43,505 nucleotides of DNA from Bryobacteraceae bacterium (GTDB lineage Bacteria; Acidobacteriota; Terriglobia; Bryobacterales; Bryobacteraceae): the NCBI GenBank assembly GCA_025927575.1, contig JAICLJ010000018.1, positions 1 through 43,505 on the forward strand, read 5' to 3'. A program made the position numbers and the translations under genes. How positions within the stretch are numbered: the first letter of the stretch is position 1; the number at the start of each line of letters is the position of its first letter. The notes beneath the pieces were generated by a model. That model saw nothing but the letters and a program-made list of their open reading frames with translations, did no database searches and was not told the DNA's origin. Shown here in pieces: positions 16,016-24,529 of this stretch.

Positions 16016-17422
16016 CTACACCGGCTTTGCCGCTTGCGAACTCTCCGCGGCCAAAGGCTCCAGTTCTCCGAGAATTGTTGGAACCAACTCCGACACCGTC
16101 GGATGGATATGCATCGCCTGCTTCAAAAGCGTATAGGGAGCTTTGGCGTACATAACATCCAGAATGCAGTGAATCACTTCGTCGCCCCCGGTTCCGAGGA
16201 TCGCTGCGCCCAGAATCTGTTCTGTATCCGCATCGACCAGTACCTTCATAAATCCCTGGGTTTCGCCCTTTTCGATCGCTCGCCCAATCCTCGTCATGGG
16301 CCGCTTGCCGACGAGCACGCGTTTGCCCGCGCGGACTGCTTCCGCCGCGGTCAGCCCGGCGCGGCCGAGCGGCGGATCGATAAACAGCCCGTAAGTGGTG
16401 ATGCGGTCGCTGACGCGGCGTGAGCCTCCATCCAGCAAATTGGCCGCGACAATTTCAAAATCGTTGTAGGATGTATGCGTAAAGCCGCCGCGTCCGTTGC
16501 AATCGCCAAGCGCCCAGATGCCGGGAACATTGGTTTGCAATTGGTCGTCGACAGTGATGTTCCCGTGCCCGTCGGTCGCGATATTCGCCTTTTCCAATCC
16601 CAGATCGTCCGTGTTCGGCCGCCTTCCCACGGCGAGAAGAACGTGCGAGCCGCGCACGTCGGGTGGACCGTCGGTGCAATCGACACCAGCGACAGGTTCA
16701 TTGCCATCATTTTTGAAGTGGATACACTCCGCATTCAGGCGCACATCAATGCCTTCACGCTCAATAATCTCGGCAATGGCCATCGACACATCAGCGTCTT
16801 CACGCCCAATGAGTCTGGGCCCTTTTTCAATAATGGTGACTTCGCTTCCGAAGCGCCGGTACATTTGCGCGAACTCGAGGCCAATATAACTGCCTCCTAC
16901 GATGACGAGGTGCTCCGGAATGAAGTCGACCCCCATCATCGAACTGTTCGTCCAGTACGAAATCTGGTCTATGCCCGGCATATCGGGCACGATGGCGCGG
17001 CTGCCAACATTGATGAAAATGCGCTCGGCGCCGATAAATTCGCCATTTATTTTGATCTCTCGCGGAGACTCAAACTGCGCATGCCCCTCGTACACCGTGC
17101 AATTTTCCATCGACTTGAGCGATTTCTCCAGGCCGATTCGGGAGGCTCCCGATATCTTGTCTTTCCGGGCTTTTACCGCCTTCATGTCGATTCGAATCGG
17201 CCCGTCGACGAGCACGCCATATTCCGGCGCGCGCCGCGCCACGGCGGCGGCACGCGCGCTCGCAATAAGGGTTTTGGTCGGAATGCAGCCTGTGTTCACG
17301 CATGTGCCGCCAAAAAGGTTGCGCTCGATGATCGCCACCTTCAGGCCGGATTTGGCGAGCCGACTCGCCAACGGCGGGCCTGCTTGGCCCGTTCCGATGA
17401 CGATCGCGTCGTATTGTGTCAT
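16016..17422 (-). CDS. FAD-dependent pyridine nucleotide-disulfide oxidoreductase, mercuric-reductase-like
   Basis: A 468-residue class I disulfide reductase. It opens with the FAD motif YDAIVIGTGQAGPPLA, has the redox pair C41-VNTG-C46 in FGGTCVNTGCIPTKT, a second Rossmann motif LVIVGGSYIGLEFAQMY for NAD(P)H, and the dimer-interface ending MHIHPTVSELVPTILGEL that supplies the catalytic histidine. It lacks the N-terminal heavy-metal domain and the C-terminal vicinal cysteines of true MerA, so mercuric reduction is unlikely; RclA-like or other stress reductase activity is possible. It has no mer gene neighbours. Start is the ATG at 17422. Confidence 0.88.
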   Translation of the reverse strand: MTQYDAIVIGTGQAGPPLASRLAKSGLKVAIIERNLFGGTCVNTGCIPTKTLIASARAAAVARRAPEYGVLVDGPIRIDMKAVKARKDKISGASRIGLEKSLKSMENCTVYEGHAQFESPREIKINGEFIGAERIFINVGSRAIVPDMPGIDQISYWTNSSMMGVDFIPEHLVIVGGSYIGLEFAQMYRRFGSEVTIIEKGPRLIGREDADVSMAIAEIIEREGIDVRLNAECIHFKNDGNEPVAGVDCTDGPPDVRGSHVLLAVGRRPNTDDLGLEKANIATDGHGNITVDDQLQTNVPGIWALGDCNGRGGFTHTSYNDFEIVAANLLDGGSRRVSDRITTYGLFIDPPLGRAGLTAAEAVRAGKRVLVGKRPMTRIGRAIEKGETQGFMKVLVDADTEQILGAAILGTGGDEVIHCILDVMYAKAPYTLLKQAMHIHPTVSELVPTILGELEPLAAESSQAAKPV

Positions 17423-17475
17423 GGTGTCTCCCGAAACTTGAAATCGCAGCGCGACGGTTCTTGAGCGTAGCTATT

Positions 17476-18126
17476 CTACGTAATCAGCTTCTTTCGCACC
17501 GCATACAACACGATCTCGGCAGTGCTGTGCAGGTTCAGCTTCTGCATAAGGTTCATGCGATGTGTATCAACGGTGGACACGCCGACGTCGAGCATGGAAG
17601 CTACCTCTTTGTTGCTGCGGCCCTCCGCTAGCAGTTGTAGAACTTCTCTCTCTCTGTCTGTCAGTGTGTCATAAGAATCCTGCAGTCCCCGTTTGCGCAA
17701 ATGGCGTAAATACTCTTCCGAAAAAGCGTGTCCAATTGCCGGACTGAAATAGCTCGCGCCGCGCATAAGATTTCTTATTGCCGGAACCACTTCATCCTCC
17801 GCCGTGTCCTTTAGCAGATAGCCGCGGGCCCCGGCGTTCAGAGCTCGCAGAATGTAAGTCTCGTCGCAGTGCATGCTAAGCATCAGTGCCTTAGTTCGAG
17901 GCGAAACCTTCTGCAGGTGAACGACAACCTCAATTCCGTTGAGCTGAGGCATCCCGACATCGAGGATTGCGACGTCAGGTTGTTCCGCTTCACACAGTTT
18001 CACAGCCTCACGGCCGTTGGACGCCTCGCCGACGATTTCGAAAGAAGCTTCATCTTCGAGGATGGAGCGCAAACCTTTCCTGACGATGCTGTGATCGTCG
18101 GCCACCAGAATTCGTGCTTCAGGCAT
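17476..18126 (-). CDS. Response regulator, NarL/FixJ type
   Basis: A 216-residue DNA-binding regulator. The receiver has the acidic pair D10-D11 (LVADDHS), the phosphoacceptor D56 (AILDVGMP) and the lysine in GYLLKDTAEDE. A LuxR-type helix-turn-helix follows: LTDREREVLQLLAEGRSNKE with TVDTHRMNLMQKL. It is the partner of the histidine kinase immediately upstream; the two coding regions overlap by 8 bases, so they are translationally coupled. Target genes are unknown; the adjacent flavoprotein gene (54 bases downstream, same strand) may belong to the same transcript. Confidence 0.93.
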   Translation of the reverse strand: MPEARILVADDHSIVRKGLRSILEDEASFEIVGEASNGREAVKLCEAEQPDVAILDVGMPQLNGIEVVVHLQKVSPRTKALMLSMHCDETYILRALNAGARGYLLKDTAEDEVVPAIRNLMRGASYFSPAIGHAFSEEYLRHLRKRGLQDSYDTLTDREREVLQLLAEGRSNKEVASMLDVGVSTVDTHRMNLMQKLNLHSTAEIVLYAVRKKLIT

Positions 18127-19582
18127 ACCCGATCACCATGTCCTCGCTGGGGATTTCCGCCACTAGAACAGTTCCGCCTCCCTCGCGGGGTTTCACTTCG
18201 AAAAGCCCGCCAAGGCGGTGCACGCGCTCCTGGATACCGAGCAATCCCAAGCCGGGTCCGGTCCGCGAAGAGCGCGTGAAGCCCACTCCATCGTCCGCGA
18301 TGGTGATTTGAATCGTGCCCTGTTTGTCGAGAACCTCTACATCTATGTTTTTCGCCTGCGCATGGCGGGCGCAGTTGGTGAGCGCTTCCTGAATGATGCG
18401 GTAGATCGTAATCCGATGATCTTCCGGAAGGAAATCGATCGATTCGCTCAAGGTCAACGCGACTGGAATTTCGTATAGACGCTCGAATTCGCGGCTCTGC
18501 CATTCGAGCGCCGGCCGGAGGCCCAGATCGTCGAGCATCGATGGCCGTAGTCCCATGGCCAGGCCGCGAACGGATCTCACGGTCTTCTCGATGAGCGATT
18601 TCGTCTTGTCCAGCCGGGCATCGAATAGTTCTTTCGGAGACGACTGCAGCCGCTGCAGCGACTTCAGTTCCATGCGCAATCCCGTGAGCATCTGGCCGAC
18701 CTCGTCGTGAAGTTCGCGCGCAATGGAACGCCGTTCTTCCTCCTGGGCCTGGACCAATTGCCGCGAAAGCTGACGCATATCGTCCTCGGCCTGCAGAGCG
18801 CGCCGCTTCGATTCGTTCGCGCGCTGATATTGACGGCGCTCTAGTTTCTCGAGCATCCGAACGCGAATCAGGCACACGAACGCGAGCACCAATGCGAGCG
18901 CGAGCGATGCCGCCATCATGCGTTTTTCAAAAGTCTTGAACTCGCGTTCGCTTGTTTGAATATCGCGCTGCTCGCGGGCTAGCGACGTTTCGCTGAATTG
19001 CTGGATCTGGTCCGCCAGTTGGAGAACTGCGTCGCGCCGCGGCATCACTTCGCGTCGTAGAAAGATATAGCTAGAGGCTCGCTTCTCCGCCGGATTCCAT
19101 TCGAAAACCGGATTCAAAGAGTCCCAATATGCATACACTTTCACCCGAAGCGTTTCGAGCTGTGGCGCGCGCACAGTGCTTGAGGCGTGTTGCAGATCGT
19201 CGAGGTGTTTGTCCGTTTCCTTTCGCAGAGTCAACATCTCTGAACGGTAGGAATCGGCGCGGATGAAAGAAGGATCGAGAAGAAAATCGCGAATTAAGAC
19301 ATTTGAAATATGTATACCGGAGCGTACTTGTTCAAGGCTCATGCCGACCTTGCGATACGACTGGTTCATCTCGAACAACTGCGCGTACAACTCCTTCGAT
19401 TTGTACATTACCAGGAGATCCGAAAGCCCCACCAGGACGAGCAGAGCACCGAACGCAACCGCCAGTAATAGAACGTACCGGACGCGAACATCGACCGGTT
19501 CGGCTGCGGGGGTGGCGGCCCGCTCTCCGGTATTTACCGGATTCCCTAGAATCCCGCTAGAGACTACTGTGGGGTTATCCAT
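18119..19582 (-). CDS. Membrane sensor histidine kinase, NarX/DegS-like (HisKA_3)
   Basis: A 487-residue kinase with membrane helices at about 36-59 and 222-240 flanking a helical extracytoplasmic sensor region that resembles a CHASE3 or four-helix-bundle sensor. The HisKA_3 dimerisation helix contains the phosphoacceptor H292 (SIARELHDEVGQMLTGLRME), followed by a HATPase domain with ALTNCARHAQAKN, IADDGVGF and GLGLLGIQERVHRLGG. The signal is unknown. It phosphorylates the overlapping response regulator. Its ATG at 19582 abuts the ATG of the opposite-strand HAD gene with no base between, so its promoter must lie inside that gene or the message is leaderless. Confidence 0.92.
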   Translation of the reverse strand: MDNPTVVSSGILGNPVNTGERAATPAAEPVDVRVRYVLLLAVAFGALLVLVGLSDLLVMYKSKELYAQLFEMNQSYRKVGMSLEQVRSGIHISNVLIRDFLLDPSFIRADSYRSEMLTLRKETDKHLDDLQHASSTVRAPQLETLRVKVYAYWDSLNPVFEWNPAEKRASSYIFLRREVMPRRDAVLQLADQIQQFSETSLAREQRDIQTSEREFKTFEKRMMAASLALALVLAFVCLIRVRMLEKLERRQYQRANESKRRALQAEDDMRQLSRQLVQAQEEERRSIARELHDEVGQMLTGLRMELKSLQRLQSSPKELFDARLDKTKSLIEKTVRSVRGLAMGLRPSMLDDLGLRPALEWQSREFERLYEIPVALTLSESIDFLPEDHRITIYRIIQEALTNCARHAQAKNIDVEVLDKQGTIQITIADDGVGFTRSSRTGPGLGLLGIQERVHRLGGLFEVKPREGGGTVLVAEIPSEDMVIGYA

Positions 19583-20560
19583 ATGCGTGTGATTTTTTCG
19601 GACCTAGACGGCGCCCTGCTCGATCCGCATGACTACTCTTTAGCAGAAGCGTCCGATGCGATCCACTCCGTTCAATCCGCGGGCATGCCTCTGGTTATTT
19701 GTACGAGCAGAACCAGCGCTCAATTCGAACTGTTTCGCGGTCAGCTGCCTTGTCATCCTGTTATCGTAGAAAACGGTGGCGCTATTCTCATCCCTAGCGG
19801 CTATTTCCCATTCTCCATTCCCGGAGTGCAGCGGCGCAATCGTTTTGAAGCGATAAAGCTGGGCGGCTGCCGCGAGCACGCTGTCGCTGCGCTCCGGCAT
19901 GCATCTGAAAAATCCAGCGTTCCTGTCCGGGGATTCAGTGATCTGACGAGGAACGATATTTGCGAACTCACCGGATTTGACCCCGAGGAAGCCGATCGCG
20001 CGAACGCCAGAGAGTTCGATGAGCCATTCATCAGCCTAGATCCTGAGCGTACACCGGAGTTGCTCTGTGCTTTGGAGCAAACTGGAAAACGATGGTCGCG
20101 GGGAACGCATTTCTATCATGTCTTCGGCCCGAGCGACAAAGCATCCGCCGTGTGGATACTGCTTAAATTTTATGAGCGCGCGTTTGGACAAGTGGACAGC
20201 ATCGGTATTGGAGATGCGCCCAGCGACATAGGCTTTCTGCAGTTGATGCAACGATCCGTGATCATGCCTTCAGAGTTTTCTTCCAGCATGCGGAAGGCAC
20301 TGCCGGAAGCAGAATCGCCGGCCCGGCCGGGGCCGCTGGGATGGAGCGATTCGATTGCGGGGTTTCTTAACGCCACAAGACCGCGCGCAATAAGCACGAA
20401 GGCATGCGCTTCCTGCTCCTGCGCGTCAACCTATGGACACGAGTCGGAGAGCTTCAGTCCCTACTCCGAGAAATACGTCGACGAACGCAACGTTGAAGAT
20501 TTGCGCAGCGAGCACAACGCGGCCAGGTTTGCCGGCCAGTCGCCTGTTTTCCACGGTTGA
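19583..20560 (+). CDS. Mannosyl-3-phosphoglycerate phosphatase-like HAD hydrolase with extra C-terminal tail
   Basis: HAD superfamily, Cof/MPGP branch. Catalytic D7 and D9 stand in IFSDLDGALLD, motif II is VICTSRTSAQ, and the metal aspartates are in IGIGDAPSDIGF (D211, D215). TRNDICELTGFDPEEADRA and HFYHVFGPSDKASAV are typical of mannosyl-3-phosphoglycerate phosphatase, which makes the compatible solute mannosylglycerate. No synthase is in the window, so a related phosphatase role is possible. The fold should end at about residue 263; the last 60 or so residues are Ser/Cys-rich and unrecognised. A GGGG sequence about nine bases before the ATG could act as ribosome binding site. The next gene starts 7 bases after its stop. 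Confidence 0.8.
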   Translation: MRVIFSDLDGALLDPHDYSLAEASDAIHSVQSAGMPLVICTSRTSAQFELFRGQLPCHPVIVENGGAILIPSGYFPFSIPGVQRRNRFEAIKLGGCREHAVAALRHASEKSSVPVRGFSDLTRNDICELTGFDPEEADRANAREFDEPFISLDPERTPELLCALEQTGKRWSRGTHFYHVFGPSDKASAVWILLKFYERAFGQVDSIGIGDAPSDIGFLQLMQRSVIMPSEFSSSMRKALPEAESPARPGPLGWSDSIAGFLNATRPRAISTKACASCSCASTYGHESESFSPYSEKYVDERNVEDLRSEHNAARFAGQSPVFHG

Positions 20561-20567
20561 AAATCGA

Positions 20568-21110
20568 ATGAACACCGGCAAAGGTCCCACCGACACAACG
20601 CGTTCGTTTAGAGCGGATTACGGCCCGGCCGTTGTCTCCGTTTGCAATTACCGTACTCTCGGACTCGACCAGGACGGCGCCGACATCCCTCAATTCACGA
20701 TCTTGATCGTCGGCTGCAAAGCTCAAAATCTGCACAGATTCCGGCATGCCATGGAATCGGCCAAGTTAGCTGTGGATGTGCAGGTACACATGGCAAGCGG
20801 TGGAGGTACCGCGCTCGAAGACTTTCTCGCGGGCACATTTCACAAGCCCAATCTCGTTCTGCTCGATTGCGAGATGAGGAGTGAGTGCAGCCTCGAAATC
20901 GTCCGCGCGCTGAAGGGCAACCCGAAAACTCGAAACATACCGGTGATCGCGCTTGCGCAGCCGGGGGACGATCTCTACGTCGAAAATCTGTATCGTTGCC
21001 AGGTGAATTGTGTGCTGCCCAAACCACAGGTTGTGGAAGAGGCCACGGCGCTCTTCACACGGATCGAGCAGTTCTGGTTCCGGGTGGCCGCTCTACCGCT
21101 TTCGTACTAG
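20568..21110 (+). CDS. Degenerate response-regulator receiver protein (Rcp1-like)
   Basis: About 180 residues with a receiver fold: QFTILIVGCKAQNLHRFRHA, then NLVLLDCEM with the usual phosphoacceptor position, IPVIALAQPGDD and CVLPKPQ with the usual lysine. The acidic pair at the end of the first strand is replaced by G-C, and the conserved Thr/Ser by alanine, so normal phosphorylation is doubtful. The C-terminal RIEQFWFRVAALPLSY mirrors AIEDFWFLTVTLPETY of the intact receiver at 31722, marking them as paralogues. The ATG at 20568 was chosen because it lies 7 bases after the HAD gene; an earlier in-frame ATG (20433) would overlap that gene. A 50-residue N-terminal extension is unrecognised. 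Confidence 0.72.
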   Translation: MNTGKGPTDTTRSFRADYGPAVVSVCNYRTLGLDQDGADIPQFTILIVGCKAQNLHRFRHAMESAKLAVDVQVHMASGGGTALEDFLAGTFHKPNLVLLDCEMRSECSLEIVRALKGNPKTRNIPVIALAQPGDDLYVENLYRCQVNCVLPKPQVVEEATALFTRIEQFWFRVAALPLSY

Positions 21111-21370
21111 ACTCGGGGCGTTCCTGTCTCTTTTCGCTTACGTTCCAGAAAACTTGGCAGGTCACAAAGTTGCCGGGAATACGATATACCTAGATTGTGG
21201 GCTGGCAGTAGTCGGACGTCTATAGCGCAACTGCAGCATTTTAAATCGCTTATCACGCCCCTCGCTCCTCCGCAGCTGAACTAGCCATACGGGGAGCGGA
21301 TACTGGTCGCTGAAAGCTGAACGTCTTAGCCGTCTCGCTTTGCCGTAGCTCCTTAGGGCAGGTGAACGAT

Positions 21371-22528
21371 ATGCGCACTCAGACGAAGCAGCTTGACCCG
21401 GTTGATGAAGTTCTGTGTACCGTAGACGAACCGGGCGGACACGCCAATTTTTTCTGTGGACCAGGGGCGAAGTTTGCCGTCGTCGCTCGTAACGGGGCAA
21501 ACCCACAAAGGTTTTTCGAGCAGAACGCTTATTCGGCCGCTCAATCGTTTGTTCAGGGACAGTTTTCGATTCGGGGCGATATCTACGAGGCTATTCGTTT
21601 CTTTACGAGCCGGCCGCATTCTCGCCTGCGCGACCTCTGGATCACACTCGCGCTGCGCTTTGAACGTATCAACGTGCTTGCGCACCTCGGAAGTAGAGAA
21701 TCGGCCGCGGACAGCATACGATTTCATTACGACCGCTCGAACGATTTCTATCGCCAGTTCCTCGACTCGCGCATGCAGTATTCGGCTGCCCACTTTTCTC
21801 GTCCGGGTCAGCCGCTCGAAGAAGCTCAACTCGAAAAGCTTGACGGAATATGCCGGCGGTTAAGGCTGCATCCCGGCGACACGCTGCTCGATATCGGCTG
21901 TGGCTGGGGCGGTTTGATTATCCATGCGGCGGAGCGATACGGCGTGCGCGCGAAGGGCTGCACGCTCAGCCAGGATCAACTAAAGTTTGCAACGGCGGCT
22001 GTGCGCTTTTTAGGTCTTGAAGACCGAGTGTCGGTGGACATAATCGATTACCGCGATTTGAATGGAAGCTTCGACAAGATCGCTTCCATTGGGATGTTCG
22101 AGCATGTCGGCCAACCCCTTCTGGCTGGATATTTCAAGAAAGTAAAGGACCTTCTCAAGCCTGGAGGGCTGTTCTTGAACCGCGGACTCATCCGCGCAGA
22201 AGGCGCCAGCGATGACGCGGAAACCCTCTTCATCCAAAGGAGCGTGTTTCCGGGAGGCCAACTAGTTCACCTGGCGGACGTGATACGCGAGGGAGAGATC
22301 GCCGGTCTTGAGCCGATTCAGATGCACGATACTCGGAAGCATTATGCCAGAACCTGCCGCGCCTGGGTGGCCCGGCTCCAGCAGAATGCCAAGGCGTGCC
22401 GGATGCTCGTGAGCGAAGCGACTTATCGTACGTGGCTCCTCTACCTTGCAGCCTCTGCGCTGAACCTCGAAGACGGATGTACCGGTTCAACTGAGGTTCT
22501 GTTTGAGAAAAAAGCCGCTATGTGCTGA
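21371..22528 (+). CDS. Cyclopropane-fatty-acyl-phospholipid synthase family methyltransferase
   Basis: A 385-residue protein of the CFA synthase/SAM methyltransferase family. Motifs are IRFHYDRSNDFYRQFLDSRM, the SAM loop DTLLDIGCGWGGLIIHAAER, GCTLSQDQLKFA, SIGMFEHVG (with the conserved active-site glutamate) and LLKPGGLFLNRGLI. CFA enzymes add a methylene across lipid double bonds at the membrane; this family also includes other lipid-modifying methyltransferases. The N-terminal lipid-binding part is recognisable (AAQSFVQGQFSIRGDIYEAI). The start is the ATG at 21371: AGGTGA at 21360-21365 is well placed, while the earlier in-frame GTG at 21362 lies inside that site. A 260-base gap precedes it. 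Confidence 0.88.
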   Translation: MRTQTKQLDPVDEVLCTVDEPGGHANFFCGPGAKFAVVARNGANPQRFFEQNAYSAAQSFVQGQFSIRGDIYEAIRFFTSRPHSRLRDLWITLALRFERINVLAHLGSRESAADSIRFHYDRSNDFYRQFLDSRMQYSAAHFSRPGQPLEEAQLEKLDGICRRLRLHPGDTLLDIGCGWGGLIIHAAERYGVRAKGCTLSQDQLKFATAAVRFLGLEDRVSVDIIDYRDLNGSFDKIASIGMFEHVGQPLLAGYFKKVKDLLKPGGLFLNRGLIRAEGASDDAETLFIQRSVFPGGQLVHLADVIREGEIAGLEPIQMHDTRKHYARTCRAWVARLQQNAKACRMLVSEATYRTWLLYLAASALNLEDGCTGSTEVLFEKKAAMC

Positions 22529-22605
22529 GGAGTCGTTTCGGATTAATCCGCTGACTCACTAGAGTGGGCAAGGAAGCGTTAGCTTGCGTTTGGATTTTTT
22601 ACCGC

Positions 22606-24459
22606 TCATTCGGGCAATCGGAGTACGGAGCCGCCTCCGGCCGGAAAGGTGGGAACTTCCTGCTCCTTGTATTGAAGCTGGTACAGCTTCCAATAAATGC
22701 CGCGCAATGCGAGTAACTCCTGGTGAGTTCCAATCTCGCGTAGCTGCGCTTTGTGCATCACGAGAATGCGGTCCGCCCGCTGTATCGTCGAGAGTCGGTG
22801 CGCAATAACGAGCGAGGTCCGCCCTTCGACAAGTCTGCTCAATGCATCGCGCACGCGATACTCTGTTTCGGTATCGACGCTGGATGTGGCTTCGTCGAGT
22901 ATCAGAATCCGGGGATCGTGCGCCAGCGCCCGGGCGAAGTTCATTAACTGTTTCTGGCCGGTTGAAAAGCCGCTGCCTCGTTCGCGTACAACCTGATCGA
23001 ATGCGTCGGGAAGTGTCTCCACGAAATCGAGGAAGTTCACACGGCCGGCCGCGGCGGCGATTTGCTCTTCGGTGATCCATTCCGTGCCGAGCCGTATGTT
23101 GCTGGCGATGGTGCCGGCGAATAGATACGGATCCTGCAGCACAACGCCGAAATGACGCCGCAAATCCTGTACCTCATATTGCCGGATATCGAAGCCGCCT
23201 ATCCGGATCGATCCCTTCTGTATGTCGTAAAACCGAAGCAGGATGCTGATCAGCGTTGTTTTGCCTGCCCCGGTGTGGCCGACGATTGCGATGGTTTCGC
23301 CTGGTGAGATCTCGAACGATACATCTTTCAGAACCCAATCTTCACCCTTGTACGCAAACCAGACGTGGTCGAACTCGATTCCCACCGATCCCTCCGGAAA
23401 CGGCTGGGCAGCGGCCGGTGAAACGATCTCGGGCTTCGTATCCAGCAGCTTAAAGATGCGCTCCGATGCGGCCATCGCCGACTGCAGAATGTTGTATTTG
23501 TCGCTAAGGTCCTGAATAGGCCGGAAGAACCGCAATCCGTATTGGAAGAACGCCACCAGTACGCCGAGCGTGAGGGCTCCCGCGCGGATGCGGAAGCCGC
23601 CGTATGCCAGCAGCAGAGCTAGCGCGCTCATGCCAAGAAACTCAACCACAGGATAGAACCATCCGTAGGCCGTAATGGCGTCTTTGAATGCGTCCATGTG
23701 CGCGCGGTTAATTTCTTCAAATTCGGCCTTGCTGCGCTCTTCGCGATTGAACAGTTGCAGCACTACTATGCCCGCGATGTGTTCCTGGATGTACGCGTTT
23801 ATCTTGGCGATCGCTACGCGAATGCGCCGGTAGCTTTGGGATGCCGCCCTGCGGAAACGTATGGTTACCAGTACCACCAGAGGCATCACCGCGAGCATCA
23901 GCAGGGTCATGCCCGGACTGAGCTGAAACATCGTCAGAATTACGAACGACAGCATGAAAATGTCGCCGATGATGGTAACCAGCCCGGAAGCGAACAAGTC
24001 GTTCAACACGTCCACGTCCGTTGTCACGCGAGTCACCAAGCGCCCGACGGGATTTCTGTCGAAAAATGCAATGTCGAGCGTCTGAAGGTGCGCCATCAGC
24101 TGCCGGCGCAGATCGAACATGGCCTTCTGGCCGGTCCATTGCATGAGGTAGGTCTGACCGAAATTAAAAACGAACCCGAATACAATTGCAGCCAGATACA
24201 AGACGGTCAATTGCGTCAAGCCCGTCCAGGGATCGCTCGAAAGCCACGCGTCAATGGGTGTTTTGATAGTATGCGTAGCGGGGACCAGATAGCGGTCGAT
24301 AGCGAGTTTCGTCAGGAGCGGTCCAAGGATCTGCAGCAGTGAGTCGAACAGAAGCAGTACGAGAGATGCGGCCACAACCACGCGGTACGGCCGCATGTAA
24401 GTAAGCAGCCGCCGCATCAATCGGCCGTCGTACGCTTTCCCTAGTACTTCTTCTTCCAA
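22606..24459 (-). CDS. ABC exporter, fused permease and ATPase (MsbA/multidrug type)
   Basis: A 617-residue half-transporter. The N-terminal ABC membrane domain (about 20-330) has six helices and ends with GLRFFRPIQDLSDKYNILQ. The ATPase domain has Walker A GHTGAGKTT, Q-loop VVLQDPYLF, a signature written FSTGQKQ rather than LSGGQ, Walker B ILILDEATSSVD and the switch histidine in VIAHRLSTIQRADRI. The altered signature is seen in exporters of the heterodimer-like YheI/LmrC type; this protein may act as homodimer, since no partner half is adjacent. Substrate could be lipid or drug. It diverges from truB, with 70 bases between the start codons. Confidence 0.92.
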   Translation of the reverse strand: MEEEVLGKAYDGRLMRRLLTYMRPYRVVVAASLVLLLFDSLLQILGPLLTKLAIDRYLVPATHTIKTPIDAWLSSDPWTGLTQLTVLYLAAIVFGFVFNFGQTYLMQWTGQKAMFDLRRQLMAHLQTLDIAFFDRNPVGRLVTRVTTDVDVLNDLFASGLVTIIGDIFMLSFVILTMFQLSPGMTLLMLAVMPLVVLVTIRFRRAASQSYRRIRVAIAKINAYIQEHIAGIVVLQLFNREERSKAEFEEINRAHMDAFKDAITAYGWFYPVVEFLGMSALALLLAYGGFRIRAGALTLGVLVAFFQYGLRFFRPIQDLSDKYNILQSAMAASERIFKLLDTKPEIVSPAAAQPFPEGSVGIEFDHVWFAYKGEDWVLKDVSFEISPGETIAIVGHTGAGKTTLISILLRFYDIQKGSIRIGGFDIRQYEVQDLRRHFGVVLQDPYLFAGTIASNIRLGTEWITEEQIAAAAGRVNFLDFVETLPDAFDQVVRERGSGFSTGQKQLMNFARALAHDPRILILDEATSSVDTETEYRVRDALSRLVEGRTSLVIAHRLSTIQRADRILVMHKAQLREIGTHQELLALRGIYWKLYQLQYKEQEVPTFPAGGGSVLRLPE

Positions 24460-24529
24460 GTTTGCGTCCTCGTGAGCCCTCGTTTACAGACTAACGTACA
24501 TATCCCCGGGATCCTCCTTTTGCGGAACC

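Noticed and set aside
16475-17464. 329-codon plus-strand frame opposite the flavoprotein gene
   Set aside because: Shadow of the disulfide oxidoreductase; no domain or ribosome binding site.
21155-21173. TGGCAG...TTGC resembling a sigma54 promoter before the CFA-like gene
   Set aside because: The spacing between the two elements is nine bases instead of about five, so the -24/-12 geometry is wrong.
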